Assembly (NCBI GenBank): GCA_029721515.1
Contig: CM056563.1
Location: forward strand, 21,600,954-21,664,953
Reading direction: 5' to 3'
Length of the DNA stretch: 64,000 nucleotides
Source of the DNA: Synanceia verrucosa
Taxonomy: Eukaryota; Chordata; Actinopteri; Perciformes; Synanceiidae
Shown one piece after another: positions 36,918 to 50,400 of the stretch. A program made the position numbers and the translations under genes. Positions within the stretch are counted from its first letter, which is position 1; each line of letters starts with the position of its first letter. Below the pieces are notes generated by a model. The model saw only the letters and a program-made list of their open reading frames with translations, searched no databases and was not told the DNA's origin.

Positions 36918-38073
36918 CAGTGGCATCATTAGGCCTATTTTATGGGGGCCATAGCCCCTCTATAATATTCTGAAGCCCCCCCCTAAATAATTTGATGTTG
37001 TTTTCTCTTTCTTTCTTTTTTTTTTTTTTTTTACAAAAAGTGCAGGCAAATTCAATATAAAGTGGGCAGAATATGAGCTGACTGAAAGAATGATATTAAC
37101 TTGTATTATTCATAAAAAACTTAAATATATTGTTAAAAAGTGCACCAAAGTGCCCTGTTTGGAGGCTAAAACGTACGCTTAAATACCCTCTTGGGAGGCA
37201 GAAATGTGTGCTAAAGTGCTCCCCTGTTTGGGAAAACACACTAAAACAAAAGAAACACAAGTTTTTTTTAAGCGGCCCGTACTACCTATAAAAGGAACAG
37301 AAATGTGACTCGTCTGAAAACAGAACATCTGACCATTGTTGATGTGTCCAGTAACGATGAATGTTACCCCATTTTACGGTAATGGTGGCGTACTGGAGTT
37401 AATGATAGACCAAAGTATGCATAGATCAGCCTCTCTGAGCTGCCTGCGCACTCTTTGAGCACTGATATGGGACGTCCAGGCGTCTCAGCAGCAGTAACGG
37501 AGGCGGGAAGTGTCCGGTCTCTGAGATGGCGATATTGCGATCCTGAATGTTGGTCGTCACACGTGGTCTGCCGCTGCGTGGACGATCTGAAGTGCTGTTT
37601 GTGGCATGGAATCTTGTTCTGAATTGTTGATTCATGAACGTTCGTTGCCCTTGCAACATCACTCATTCCAATAGCACGTTCACGTTGGATTTGCGTCAGT
37701 CACGGTAGAGACTGCACTTAGAGAAAAGTGCAGCACTTAGAGAAAAGAATTTTTCCCATTTTATGCAGTTTGGGTAGACAAAACTGCCGATCCCATTTTC
37801 ATACGCTAGTGCTCTAGTCGTCTGGATTGACCACACCTCCGTTAATCTGCCCATCGGAATACAGTGTCACAACCCGCACTTATTGTATTTTTGGCACATT
37901 ACCATTCATGCTCATCCTTTTGTCCAAACAAGCATTTTCACACTGCTGCTGAGACAAACGGCAACAAATAGAACTCACTTTATAAAAGCTGCGTTTCTTT
38001 TATTGAGTATATATACCCAGATTAGCCACCTGGGGGCTAAGCCCCCCGTCCTCAAAACTTAGTGACACCCCTG
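36918..38073. mobile_element. hAT-like element (family H), copy 3, with nested Tc1 remnant
   Basis: It begins CAGTGGCATCATTAGGCC and ends TTAGTGACACCCCTG. The flanking 8-mers ataaatag (36910-36917) and ataaatgg (38074-38081) match at 7 of 8, a good hAT target duplication. The interior between about 37250 and 38015 is a Tc1-like remnant that the other two copies lack. Confidence 0.8.
37364..37666 (-). pseudogene. Tc1-like transposase fragment
   Basis: In the minus frames, 'MSDVARATNVHESTIQN' (DNA-binding HTH region) occurs in one frame and 'TSDRPRSGRPRVTT' (the GRPR hinge) in another, so at least one frameshift separates them. The catalytic DDE region is missing. Sequence up to about 38015 ('actcaataaaagaaacgcag' on the - strand) looks like the same element's 5' flank. 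Confidence 0.65.
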
Positions 38074-38084
38074 ATAAATGGTAA

Positions 38085-41000
38085 TAACATGTTGTAGAAG
38101 CTGCAGTGTGACTGATCTCAAATAGACAGAAACAAACAGTAACAGCTTAAACATGTTATGATCAAATCATCAAGTTTTACTTTGAAAAGCAGTTCACCTC
38201 TCAGGTTATACCAAAGGGAAATGAGATCTGTTTGGTTAAATGTGGCCGATTTGAATGCTTTGTTCCTAACGATATGACGTGCAGCTACACAACACTATTT
38301 ATCTTTAACTGCTCTTTCAGAGCATCATTGATCCACAGCTCATTCTCCTGTGTATCATTCGATATGCTTGTCTGATCAGTTTTGTAGGAGAAATCTGTGT
38401 TGAAACGACCACAGCATACTAAACATGAACAGTTTACTGTGAGCGCCCTCTTCAGTCTGTGACGCAGCGCTGCAGCTCTGCTGTAAATGTTTGTTTGTGC
38501 AGCAGATGGCAGAGAAGTTTGGCTCAATTACACTCAGAAGTCAAGTACTGGTTTATTGCATGTATTTATTGTCCAGGTACCTTGGTAACCAGGCTAGTTA
38601 GTGAACGGAAACAGGTCCAGGGTACTGAATGTGCTGACTGGGCTGCTGGTTGATGACAATTTTAACTTGTACATATTTACATAGGAAAGGTGGAAAAGTG
38701 ACAAACATTAAACAAGAAAGGCAAAATAATAATAATAAAAAAAAAGCAAATCCCCGGTAATTCTGTCCCACAGTAGACATCATTATCGTAGTAATAAAGG
38801 CACTGATGTTTATTATATACATTACAATGATCTTGAATAAGGGAACTTCAAAAGTCAGAATCACAACAGATTTGATTCTCTAGATTTCAGAGCGACTCAA
38901 GATAATACTTATAGTATTCAACTTGATCATTCACTCAATAATTATTATTTAACAAACAAAGAACCAAATGAAGTAAATATATTAAACTGATTTAAGTTAA
39001 GAGCCTAAATAAAGGCATCATTTGAAAAAAGAGGGTTTCTACATACAGCACTCTGGCTTCAAGGTTCACTTTCTGCTTATTATTTCATAATAAAATGATT
39101 TTATCATACCGCATACTGCACTATGGAATCAAACACAATCAAGATATACAGGAAAATAACATGACGGCCTTGAGTTGTAATGTTGCTTGAGCTCAGTTTG
39201 TGCTATTCCAGGGCAGATGTTCATTCACAAAGGCAAATAGAGGGGGACAGGAGATAGAAATTGACAATAATAGCAAGGTCTTAATATCCTACAAGCTGCA
39301 TGAAGGGGATGCTTTTCAAAGCTGCAATCACATTGCAAAGAACATTCTGGACTTTCATGCAAAAGCTTCAATTACTGGGTATAAAAAAAACAGAATTAAT
39401 AACAACAATACTGAATAATAAGTGCAGTCACAAAATGAAAGAGCGAGCCTACAGCACCTACCGTCTACTTTTACTCTTTGGTGTAACGTGATCTATCAGA
39501 AGTAGACCATCTGCACTAAACGACTGATTCCTCCTAGGCACGAGATGTGACTGTGATAAACTAGAGAAGAATACAGAGTGATCCAGATACTCAGTCTGAC
39601 ATGGTAAGTCTCAAGTGGTGTATTTACGACCATGAAGCTGGAGAAAAGAGAGGAAAACATGATGTCAACATAATGAATTACAGCCCTTACAGTGTGTTCC
39701 TGTGTGCCTTAATGTGATGCTCAGCGTTTCCATCTCATCCACAACATGACATTCTCTGGCCTTCTCATTCAAATGCTGTTACATAACCTGCATTGAAGTT
39801 TCAAGGAGCCTCTCGGCACTGAAAACACGACCTTGAGCATGAGCGCTGAAGGTGACGCACTGTTTGACTTCAGAAACTGAAACCAAAACAGAGAAATCCA
39901 GTGATTGACTAGAAGTGACTAAAGGACAATCAAGCAAGCTGCCCTCTATAGAATAATTATTTAATATATGACTATTTAATAAAAAAAAAAGTCAAATTAC
40001 TCATCCTTGATTAGCATTCATCATCAGATATGAAAAGCTTTTGGCCTCAAACTAACTGATCCTTAAGCCTGATGAATTGACGGCGTATCAGCTAAACAAA
40101 CAAAGAGACATCTGGTTTGTAAATATGCTTTGAATAACCTGAATGATTTACTGTGTAAATTCACATAAATGTCCAATGATTAGGGGAATCAACTTGCATA
40201 GAAATTCACCTTGTGCTTTCCAATTCTACTCTTTCTTTACGGTATTATTTCATTGCCCGTGTTGTTTTCTTCAACCTTTACCTGGGCTGGTAAAAACAGT
40301 GCAGCAGAGTACTACATTCACACCACAAAACAACCTGCACAATACACAGCGACGCAACTAACTGATTTTTCACGTCAGATGATTATCAAGGCCAAAATAA
40401 ACATCAAAATTACTCAAAATTCCGGAAGCACTTTACCTTAAATGTTGTTAAGAAACAAATCGCTTTAAAATTTTCACAATTATCCCAATAATGGAAATTG
40501 ACCACGATCAACTATTGTGTTTTCGTTCATCTCATCTCATCCCAACAATAAAAAAGCCCTATAATAAATAAGAATTTTGTGATTTTTTTTTTTCATAGTA
40601 TCAATAACAACACCTCCACAAAGTGACCAAAAATCCTCTCCTGTAGTGTCAAAAAATGTCCACAAAAGTACTATCTTAAGACACTGGACAGCAGTGGACT
40701 GTTCAGGGGGTTTCTATATTTTTTCCTCATGTTTGGTGCTTCAGAGATTCATGCTGTAGCTGACATTTATAGAGACAATCAGTGGCATAAAATACAACGA
40801 AAGTGCAGCCTGACTGAATGCCACAAAACAACATCCAGGTAAGTGGAGTACTGAAAGCACTAAGGAGAGCACAAACATTAGAGTCCAGGGACTCTGACAA
40901 CAAATAAAAGAAAAACAAATCAGCCCTAAAAAGGATTTTGATCGTCTCCAGCAGGGATGACAATCCTGCTTTGATAGGATTGAAAATGATCATTTTAAAT

Positions 41001-41400
41001 ACTTAAATAGATATAAAACTTTATCTTTTAAAACAAACTGTACACATCTGTTACCAATACATATAAAAAAGACAAAGTGTGGTTACTTTAGAAAGGAAAC
41101 CCTCTGGTACATCATATAAAAATATGTAGCTTTAGTAGCACTTTGTTCCTTCTCTTATCTAGTAAACATTTATTACAATGCTACATTACACTCCCAAGAA
41201 GTGAATGAGGTCTTTTCTCTTCTAGTCCAACATCACTGCAGTGGTGCTAACGAGCCTGAAAAGTCACAAGTCGTCCACTGTGACCACTGCTTTGATCTCC
41301 ACTCTAAAGTATCACTTTCTTGTCCGCTTTCAATCCTAAAACACTTCCTCTTCACCATCAAATCGCTCCTCGGCCCATTGTTTTGTTTCCTTCCTCTTCA
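38085..41400. other. Presumed axin1 3'UTR and intergenic DNA
   Basis: No coding exon was seen. The axin1 3'UTR must begin at 41409 and run leftwards. Minus-strand AATAAA hexamers occur at 41169-41174 (about 0.24 kb after the stop) and further left at 38552-38557 and 38565-38570. None can be preferred by sequence alone. Confidence 0.5.
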
Positions 41401-41409
41401 ACATCACCT

Positions 41410-44400
41410 TCAATCGATTTTTTCCACTTTCCCGATAATCTTCTCCTCAAAGATGGGCAAGATGGCGTCATCTTCTCGTACCTCTTCAAACACCACCCCG
41501 CAGTCAAACTCGTCGCTTACCTTCTTGAAATAATATCTAAAAAAGGGAGAGGGACAAAGTCAGTTTCTCCAGGTTCAAAGCTGTGACCTTCACTAACACT
41601 GGGCCTCATTCACCAGCTGTTTATTCATCAACCCAAAGAGTTCTGAAATGCAACTTATTTGTCGAACTTATTTCTCATTTGAGATGTGTTCTTAGATGAG
41701 GAAAATGTGTGCTGACACTCAAGTGCATCTGAGTGCTCTGTGAAGATCTCTTTCTCTTTTCCTTTTCATCCATTTCATGTTACAAATTAATAATTTGTTA
41801 ATAATTTGTTTGCTGAATTACAGGAGACGCTTGGACAGATTCAGAATAGATGGTTAATCTAATTTTATCAGCATGTTTGATTGTTAGTTACGACTGTGTT
41901 GATAGTTTCCTTGATTTTTTGAATGGAGTTCTGCTTTGTGACCTGCCAGCACATGTCTGGTAACACATATCTGTCAGTCTGTGCTGTTAATGTGCTAATT
42001 TTGACAGCCCTAGATTAAACTATAATAATATTCCTCAGGTAATATAAAACATATTATATAAGCTGTATATTTACAAAACAGTATGGAGGACATAGGAGTC
42101 ATAATTCAGACTTGCAGCTTGGCCACCATCGATACTGAGTGTGATTTGAATGTTTTAAGAAAACTCAAAGACTAAATCTCTGAAAACACTTTAAGGTCTC
42201 TAGATATTGTTATATTTTGCAGGGATACCTCTCTAGGGTAAGTCCACTGAGCTCAAACAGCTTCTCACCTGTAATTTCCTTTCTTTGTTAGCAGCTCTTT
42301 GAACTGGCCCAGTGTGACGATCCTCCCTTTGACTGACGTCCTGTACGGTATCAGCTCCTCGCAGAAGTAATACGCCACCGTAATGTTTTCACACGGCTGC
42401 TTTTTAGTGGCTTTATGTCTGCAAATGGAAAAAAAAAAAAAGGCTATTTAGAAAATGTGAAACTTGCTCATGATTAACCTCACACAGCCACACTTTCCTG
42501 ACACAACAGCAAGCCCTGCATTTTGTGAAAGGTGTTTACAGAATACTGTAGCTTCTAAATGCCCAAACTCTGCAATCAATATGTGCAATTACAGACACAG
42601 AGAGAAAAGAGAAACAAACATCCAAACATCCTCTTGCTTTCTGGTTCACATGCTGTTGACTGCTGCTGAGCAGTGAAGAATTAACAGCATCTTTCAATAA
42701 TCCATTCTGGAGGAAATAACACTCTAACTGAGGACAGCTTATATGGACAGAAAACAAAAACAACATAGCAAACAGGGAGACTAATGTTTCAACAGGATGT
42801 ACAGGTGAAACACTGATAAAGTGGAGCTAGAAAACAGCAGCAGACAACTACTGCTGTTCTCTGCTTAGGGAGAAAATAGATAATAAAGTGTTGAGGGTGA
42901 AGTCTGCTAAAGATGTGTCACAAAAACACTGAGATTACGACAGGGCCGTGTTTATATTTTGGATTTATTTAACCAGTCAGTTACCTTTGGGGGTGCCATG
43001 GTGCACAATGAGATAATAATAATTTTTTAGCCACAGGTCAGAGAGTGATCAGCTCACTAAAAACCTCAGATATAAAAGTATTTTTTGGGTTTCTATTCAA
43101 ACTGTAATATCTGCTGCAGTGGTTTATACGGTTATATAATCAGGCTCTTTAACGTCTCACCTCTAAACACCAGAACAAACCAGCCTTCTTTCATTTTACA
43201 AATTACAAACTTCCAGACATTTTCAAACTTGGACACTGAATGCACTGAAGTTACCACAGACCTGAACCACAGTACTGAACCCAGTCCTTAACAGGGCTGG
43301 GTATGGTTCAAATAATTTTTTGATACCATGTCAATTTTGATACTGGTTCTTAAACAATACTCAATCAACTCAATATCAAGTTAGTTTTGTGTAATTTGGG
43401 CTTTATCATGGTAGACAATGGTCCAATGATCAACAGGCACAGACTGCTACTAGTTCCTCTTTAGGGCCCTGAGGAGTGAGAGTGCCTCACTTACAGTGCC
43501 TTACGGAAGTCAGAACTTGGAGATCAGATCATCTTAACCTCAAAGCCCAGCTCTTCCAGCCTTACAACAAAACATGTAGCAGATAGCATGAATTCTATGT
43601 CTGGTTGGTGAGATTAATCCGACTTTCAGAGGTGGAGATCAGACTTTACAGAGGGTTCTGATTCAAATTCTGACTTGGAGCATTGAAATTCCAACATTGA
43701 CATACAAGTGAACGCACCAAACACAAATGCTGGGCTCCTAACGATGCTGCAGCAACATAAATCCTCTGTTTAGCTGCAATATTTGTCTCCTTAAGCTGGG
43801 AAAGTGGCGGTATGGATCGGTGTCTCCATGAATCTGAAGGGGACATGTCCCACCCGTCCATAGATACATCTGAGAGCATGGTTCAGATACACTTAGGTAT
43901 CGGAATTTAGCACCGAAAAATAATTCATTTTTTGATACCCGTTAGGATCAGAGCGTTTCGGTCAGTACTACAAAAGTATTGGAGTTCGGTACCCAGCCCT
44001 AGTCCTGAACGACAGTACTGAACAACAGTACTGAACTACAGTACTAAAAGGTATCACAGGGTTGAGAAATAATTCAGTTACCATGGAGACAGGCTGCCAT
44101 CTTTAACTCCTAGATGCTCTGGTCAATAGTTTAAACACTGTTTTTATCCAATATGCAAAATAAAATGACCACAAAGGAAAAACTAGAGGAGATACCACTT
44201 TCAAACAAACTCAAGGTCAGAGTGTTCAGACATAATGAACTGGAGGAAGGAACAGCTCATTACTGATTTTTAAAAGAACAAAAGGTGGTGGTCACTAAAG
44301 CAGTAATGAGCATAGGGAGTGAAGTGGGTTGAGTGAACTACCGTATGGGGAATTTGGACAAAGTGATAAAGAGACTGGTAGGACAAGGTGGACGTACTCA

Positions 44401-47400
44401 GACTGGGAGAGCTCACTGTCAGAGACGGCGGGCACCACGCTGAGCGGAGGGAACAGTGCCGGTCTGACGGCGGTGCGACCCCTCTGGATCACCTCCATCA
44501 CATACCTGAGGGACCGAACAACACCAGCGGTTAGACACAGAACAGCCCTGAAGGACACAGGCTACAGAGCAAATTGTGACTGTCTGATTTTGACTAAAGA
44601 AGACAAAAAGGACAGATTTGACTTCCGCCCTTTTGGACCAAGTGAAATGGATTCTGTAGATAACTGGACATCCACTCACCTTTGTTTGGGTTGTACAGTT
44701 CCAGACTTGATCTTCTCCTCCTCGAGCCGTCGGCGCACCTCCTCCAGCTGGATGAGGGGGCTGGGAGCTGGATTTGGAGGCATGGTGGGATCCTGAATGA
44801 AAGGATGGGACGGCTGCACGTTGTTCCTCAGCTGGGCCTCGTGGCCTGTGGTCCTCTTGGACCCAGTGGTGCTTCTAAAATGCAAAAGCATGACTTTTTG
44901 AATATCAGTAATCAAATAAAACCAAGGAGATTGTCTTTTTCATCTTTGTCTGATGCTGAGCATCACTAACCCGTATGGGCTCCTCTTATGTTGAACCATT
45001 TCTTTCTGTCCTTCCATCAGCCACAAGAGAATCTTCTGATTTTTCTCCATCTCCTCTGCAGGAACTGGCATGTCGTAAGGCCGCACTTCCTCACCTTTCT
45101 TGAACGCCCGTTTACACTGTGTGCCTACTTTGCTACTGAATAATGGACAAGAGGATGAAAGTAACTGTTGAGTAGGAAAAAAGTGATTGTGTGCACCGAT
45201 GAGGAAGAGGAAACCACTCCTTACACATACCTATACCCTGTGTGGTCCATGGGGTGGGATCCCATGCCATCTGCATAGCTGCGAGACTTTGATCCATAAT
45301 GACTCGTCTCCATGCTCCAGGGAAAGCTGCTGTGCATACGTGTGGCTGCCTCAGCCTCCACCTGCTCTTTGGGCTTCCCGACGCCTGCATGGTGGATGTG
45401 ATGCACGGGTTTATGGTGGTACAGGTGGCTGCTGTCTCCCTTGACATAGTGCCTGGATGGATGTTTAATCTGCACCCCTCCAAGTCCTGTCCCTTTGCCC
45501 CCTGAGATACCGTCTGGTGAGCGTGACTTGGGAGAATGACGGCCTGTGCCTGGAGACTGGCAGCCGGGAGTCTTCATGACCCGCTGGACGTGGTCATCCA
45601 GGATGCTCTCAGGGTTCTCCTCGTGAGCGTCTCTCAGAAAAAGACCAGTGTAGGTGCTGTCTGCGTAGCGTGAGTTGTAATTCTGTGGATAAACACCAGG
45701 GGGGAACCTGTGACTGGATAACGCTGCAGCTGTGGATACAACTTCATCACCTTCCTCTTCCTTTAGAACAGAAATACACACAGAAAAAAATATTGAGAGG
45801 ATATAATGCAATCTGGAATAACAATTTGGAAAACTAAATCCAGATTAGAAAATTAAATCAAAGTTATATCAATATATCTATACACAATTTATTCTTTTCA
45901 CCAGCATATTTCATCACACACTTGACACTGGGGATATTTGTTTTCCATCAGGGTGTATATGCTGTACTCATTTTAACCTGCAGACGGCAGATTTTCACCA
46001 CACGCTAAAATGTGTCCTCTCATTCTCACTGCAGAGGTTTGGAGGCAAACCAGGAAAGACAAGAGTATCAGTCAGATTTCATGGTGCTCTGCATGCATGC
46101 AGCACATTTGTGTTGTTTCCTGTAAGAAAAAGGGACAATGCATTGATGCAGCTTCAGCACTGAGTGACTGGAACAAAATCACGCTCTGACAGAATCTGCT
46201 CCAGGGGAATTATGGGGTGGGGTGCTGCAGGCATTCACAATAGCTTTTGATAAACAGGCAGTGTAGGGAGCGGAGGACGTGCAGAGATGAAATAAAACAC
46301 AGCAGTTGATGGAGATCTAAAACTGATAATGGTCAAGTTGTGAACCTTGTTGCAAAAGGACGACCACCATTGATACAAGAAGTGACATAAATTAAACGCT
46401 AAAGCTGCACATTTCATGTATCACTTAATATTTTTACATATTGTCAAACAGCACACAGCATGAACGATAAAAATGTGCAAGTGCAAAATACAGTCATGGA
46501 AAAAATTATTAGACCACCCTTGTTTTCTTCAATTTCTTGTTAGTTTTAATGCCTGGCTCAACTAAAGGTACATTTGTTTGGACAATTATAATGATAACAA
46601 CAAAAATAGCTCATGAGAGTTTAATTTAAGAACTAAGGATTATTCATTTTCCATGGTTTTCTTGATAATAACCAAAATTACTTAAATTCTTACATCAATA
46701 GCTATGGCATTGTACCGCCAAAAACACTACTTTTAAGCATTCCATGTTTTCTTTTCTGTTTGCTTTAAACACATGATACACACAAGAGTTAATACTTGAT
46801 TGCATAACCATTGTTTTTGATGACTGCAGCCATGCGTCTTGGCATGCTCTCCACCAGCTTCTGACATTGTTCTGCTGTCACAGCAGCCCATTCCTGTTGG
46901 ACAAATTCAAACAAATTTTCTTTGTTTTTGGGCTTGTGGTTCTCCATTTTGAGTTTGATGATTTTCCACAGGTTTTCAATTGGATTAAGATCTGGTGATT
47001 GAGCAGGCCAAGGCATGGTGCGAATGTTGTGGTTCTCCATCCAGGCTTTAACTGACCTTGCCGTGTGGCAAGGGGCATTGTCTTGTTGGAAAATCCAGTC
47101 ATTCGAGGCAGGAAAGAGTTTTCCAGCTGATGGAAGAAGACTGTTTTCAAGGGTAGTCCTGTACTTGACCTGGTTCATTTGGCCTTCACACAATTGCATT
47201 TGCCCTGTTCCACTCTGAAACAACCCCAGATCATGACTGATCCACCCCCATGTTTTACTGTAGGGGCAAGACAGTCTGGGTTGTAAGCTTCTCCAGGCTT
47301 CCTCCTAACCAGTAAGTTGGCTGGAGTGGGCATCAATTCAAAATTGGATTCATCACTGAAGAGAACCTTAGCCCAATCATCAACAGTCCAATCCTTGTGG

Positions 47401-50400
47401 TCTCGAGCAAAGAGTAACCGGGCCTTCCTCTGCCTTTCATTGATGAAGGGCTTCTTGCGTGCTCTGTGTGACTTCAAACCAGCTTCAACAAGTCGGTTTC
47501 GAACTGTCCTTGCCACATTTCTCGACAGTGCCCACTCATTTTTAAGGTCCCTGGAGGTCTGACGACGATTCCTGACACAGGAACGGATGAGTGCACGGTC
47601 ATCTCGTGGGGTAGAAAGACGTTTCCTGCCACGGCCAGGTAGCAATTTGGTAGTGCCATGTTCAGCTTGTTTTTTTTGTTGTAATGAACGGCTGTCTTGG
47701 AGATCTTCAGTTTTTCGCTACCTGTCTCTCACTCATGCCAATTTCCAGCAGTGCCAAGATGGCTGCCTTTGTTGCTTCACATAATTCTTTTGTTTTAGGC
47801 ATTATGTGAGAGCTGACAACTTCTGAGTTGTGCTACGGCTTGAATGTAAGCAGGAAACCACTCTAGGCCTTTGCATGTGCAGTGCTGCTTGTGACATGAA
47901 ATGGCCTCTTATATACCCTGGGAATCAATTAAGCTTAAGAATGTCAAATAGGACATAAAGTATTATGTGACCAGCTGCATTTTTTGTTGTGTTCATTGTA
48001 TTATACGTTTAGTGGTACCAGATATTAGAATGAACAAGAAATTGAAGAAAACAAGGGTGGTCTAATAATTTTTTCCATGACTGTATAGTCAGCAGTATTC
48101 CTCATCAAGACGTGAAGCATCAGAAGAGAGATGAGAGAGAACAAAGAGAGCTAGTGGTCCAGCAGCAGGTAGGAGCTTCATTATTCAGCCTTCTGCTCTG
48201 CACTTTTTTATGTCAGTTATGTTAGTAAACCTTCACTTGTGAACTAGCTGAGTTGCTGCTGCACTGTGATCACTATCTATTTGTAATAAACATGAGAAGG
48301 TGTCACATCCTGCTCCTACATAAACGTAGCTTTCCTGTACCCACTCCTTTAATTCAGCGGAATTGTATAAGGTGTCGTACACAGCCAAATATTTCCTGGC
48401 ATGTTTTTAATAATTGATGCATCTTTGAATCTCTGCACAAATCCTGATATCCATGTTAGCTGAGTCCACTGGAAGTTATTCATGCAACCATGACGTCTTC
48501 TTTTTAGCACATTTTCCCCACCAGCTCGCTCTTTTCCATTAGAAAATGAAAATCCTTGGCAGCCAACAGTAGATATTTGACATTCTACAAGTTAGCTCAG
48601 TTAGCGGATTCAGCTCATTTATACAATAACACATCTGTCCTTGCTATATTACAATATATACTGTCGTGCAATATAAAAATGTCTCCTGTAGGATATAACC
48701 CCCTGTTGTTTCTGTTGTAACTTTAACGTGTAGGCTACTTGGTTAGCTCTGCTGCTACCCTAACTGTGATGTTACTCTGGTTGTGGTTTAGATACAGCGT
48801 GAAAAACACACAATGGAAAGGGAAAATAAAGTTACCAGTAACGTTACATCAGAAAAAAATACTATATTGTATATATGTCATTATTGGGATATGAAATTAG
48901 CTATATCAAGATATATAATTTTGCTTATATCGCACAGCTCTACTATCTTGTACGTGTTTGTATGATCTGCTACCTTGATAAAGGACCACTTTTCTATTTG
49001 TCAACCTCTTTTGTGTCTAACTCACTATTGAGGGAGAGCAGCTGCTCATAGGGTGCAATGTCAGCCTTTGGGGCAAGTTGGCACCATCATTTATGTGTGC
49101 TAAAAATGCTTGTTTTTGCTATGATGAGCTCTGACTGTTATCATAAATGTCTGACAAGTTTTTTTCTGTAAATGATTTACTTTCATGAACAGCATGCTGC
49201 TGCTTGTGCACACGAATTATCCTTTCCATAGCTGAGCCACATGCTCCATTGTTCAAAAAAAAAAAAAAAAACAGTTTAAGTGAAACCATAATTTAATTCT
49301 GTGTGGCAGAACTGTGGCAATAATTTACTCACATCCCCATGAAATCATGTGGACCTTATCCTCACAGCAACTAATTAAATGATTATATTCAATGCATTAC
49401 CACGATATAGTTTTTAATACCTCACATTTCTACTCTTGATGGAGGCGCTCATTTCACGCTTGCCTCCAGGTTTCATAAAGCAAACCATGAGCTATGTGAT
49501 GGCGGTGTCCCTCCTTTCAGGGCCCAACCACATACATTGTCTGCCTTGAGACTAAGTACTTGGAACTGTGTACTGAGGGAGATTTCATTTGTGGTAGCAG
49601 CAACCATTTCATCACCGTTCAAGTGACATCAAACGGGCGGCACGCTGTTCCAGGCTTAAAAGTGGGCGAGTGTGCAGGTGCTCCATCTGATTCATCGACA
49701 AAGCCAGATCGTTGACAGGCCAAGCATTGAAATCTCCAAGTGATTCATATTGTCTTTTTATTCCCCATTCAAATGGTTGGCCTCATTAATTTCATTGAGC
49801 CCAGACGGATTTAAGTCTCCTTTGTTACTGAAAACTTTAAGCCCAATGGACAGACACCATCTCGCTTTCTGGCACAGGAGCTTAGGAGGCATCTAACACG
49901 CAACACTAATACTGAAACTTTTCAATACACTATCTACAATCATCACTTATTATCTCATTGAAGTAAATCAAAGTTATTCAGGTAAAAAAGGAGATTTGTG
50001 GAATGAGGATTTACAATGAGAGTCTCAAAACCAGGACATTTAATCAAATCAAAACAGTTTAAACTAGAAAAGCACTCAGAGAGCGCAGACCTCCACCAAG
50101 GCAGCATTCTGAGAGAGCTGCAAGCCCACAACGCCTAAGAGTGAATGTGTTGATTTTGACTCACCTTGAAACCCACATTTAACATTTTATCCACATTAAT
50201 ATCATGTACTTTTTATTTATTTTTTCTCTACTTCATATTTTGTCACATTTGACTTTTAGTAATGAATTTTCAGTAAAACGTTGTAAATACAATTTTAGAA
50301 TTCCAGATAGTTTGAGACCAGTTGCATTGCTCTAGCTGCTTCCTACATGAAGTTATGGCTAAAAATGCATATTTGCCATATATTTTTGTGGCATGACCTT

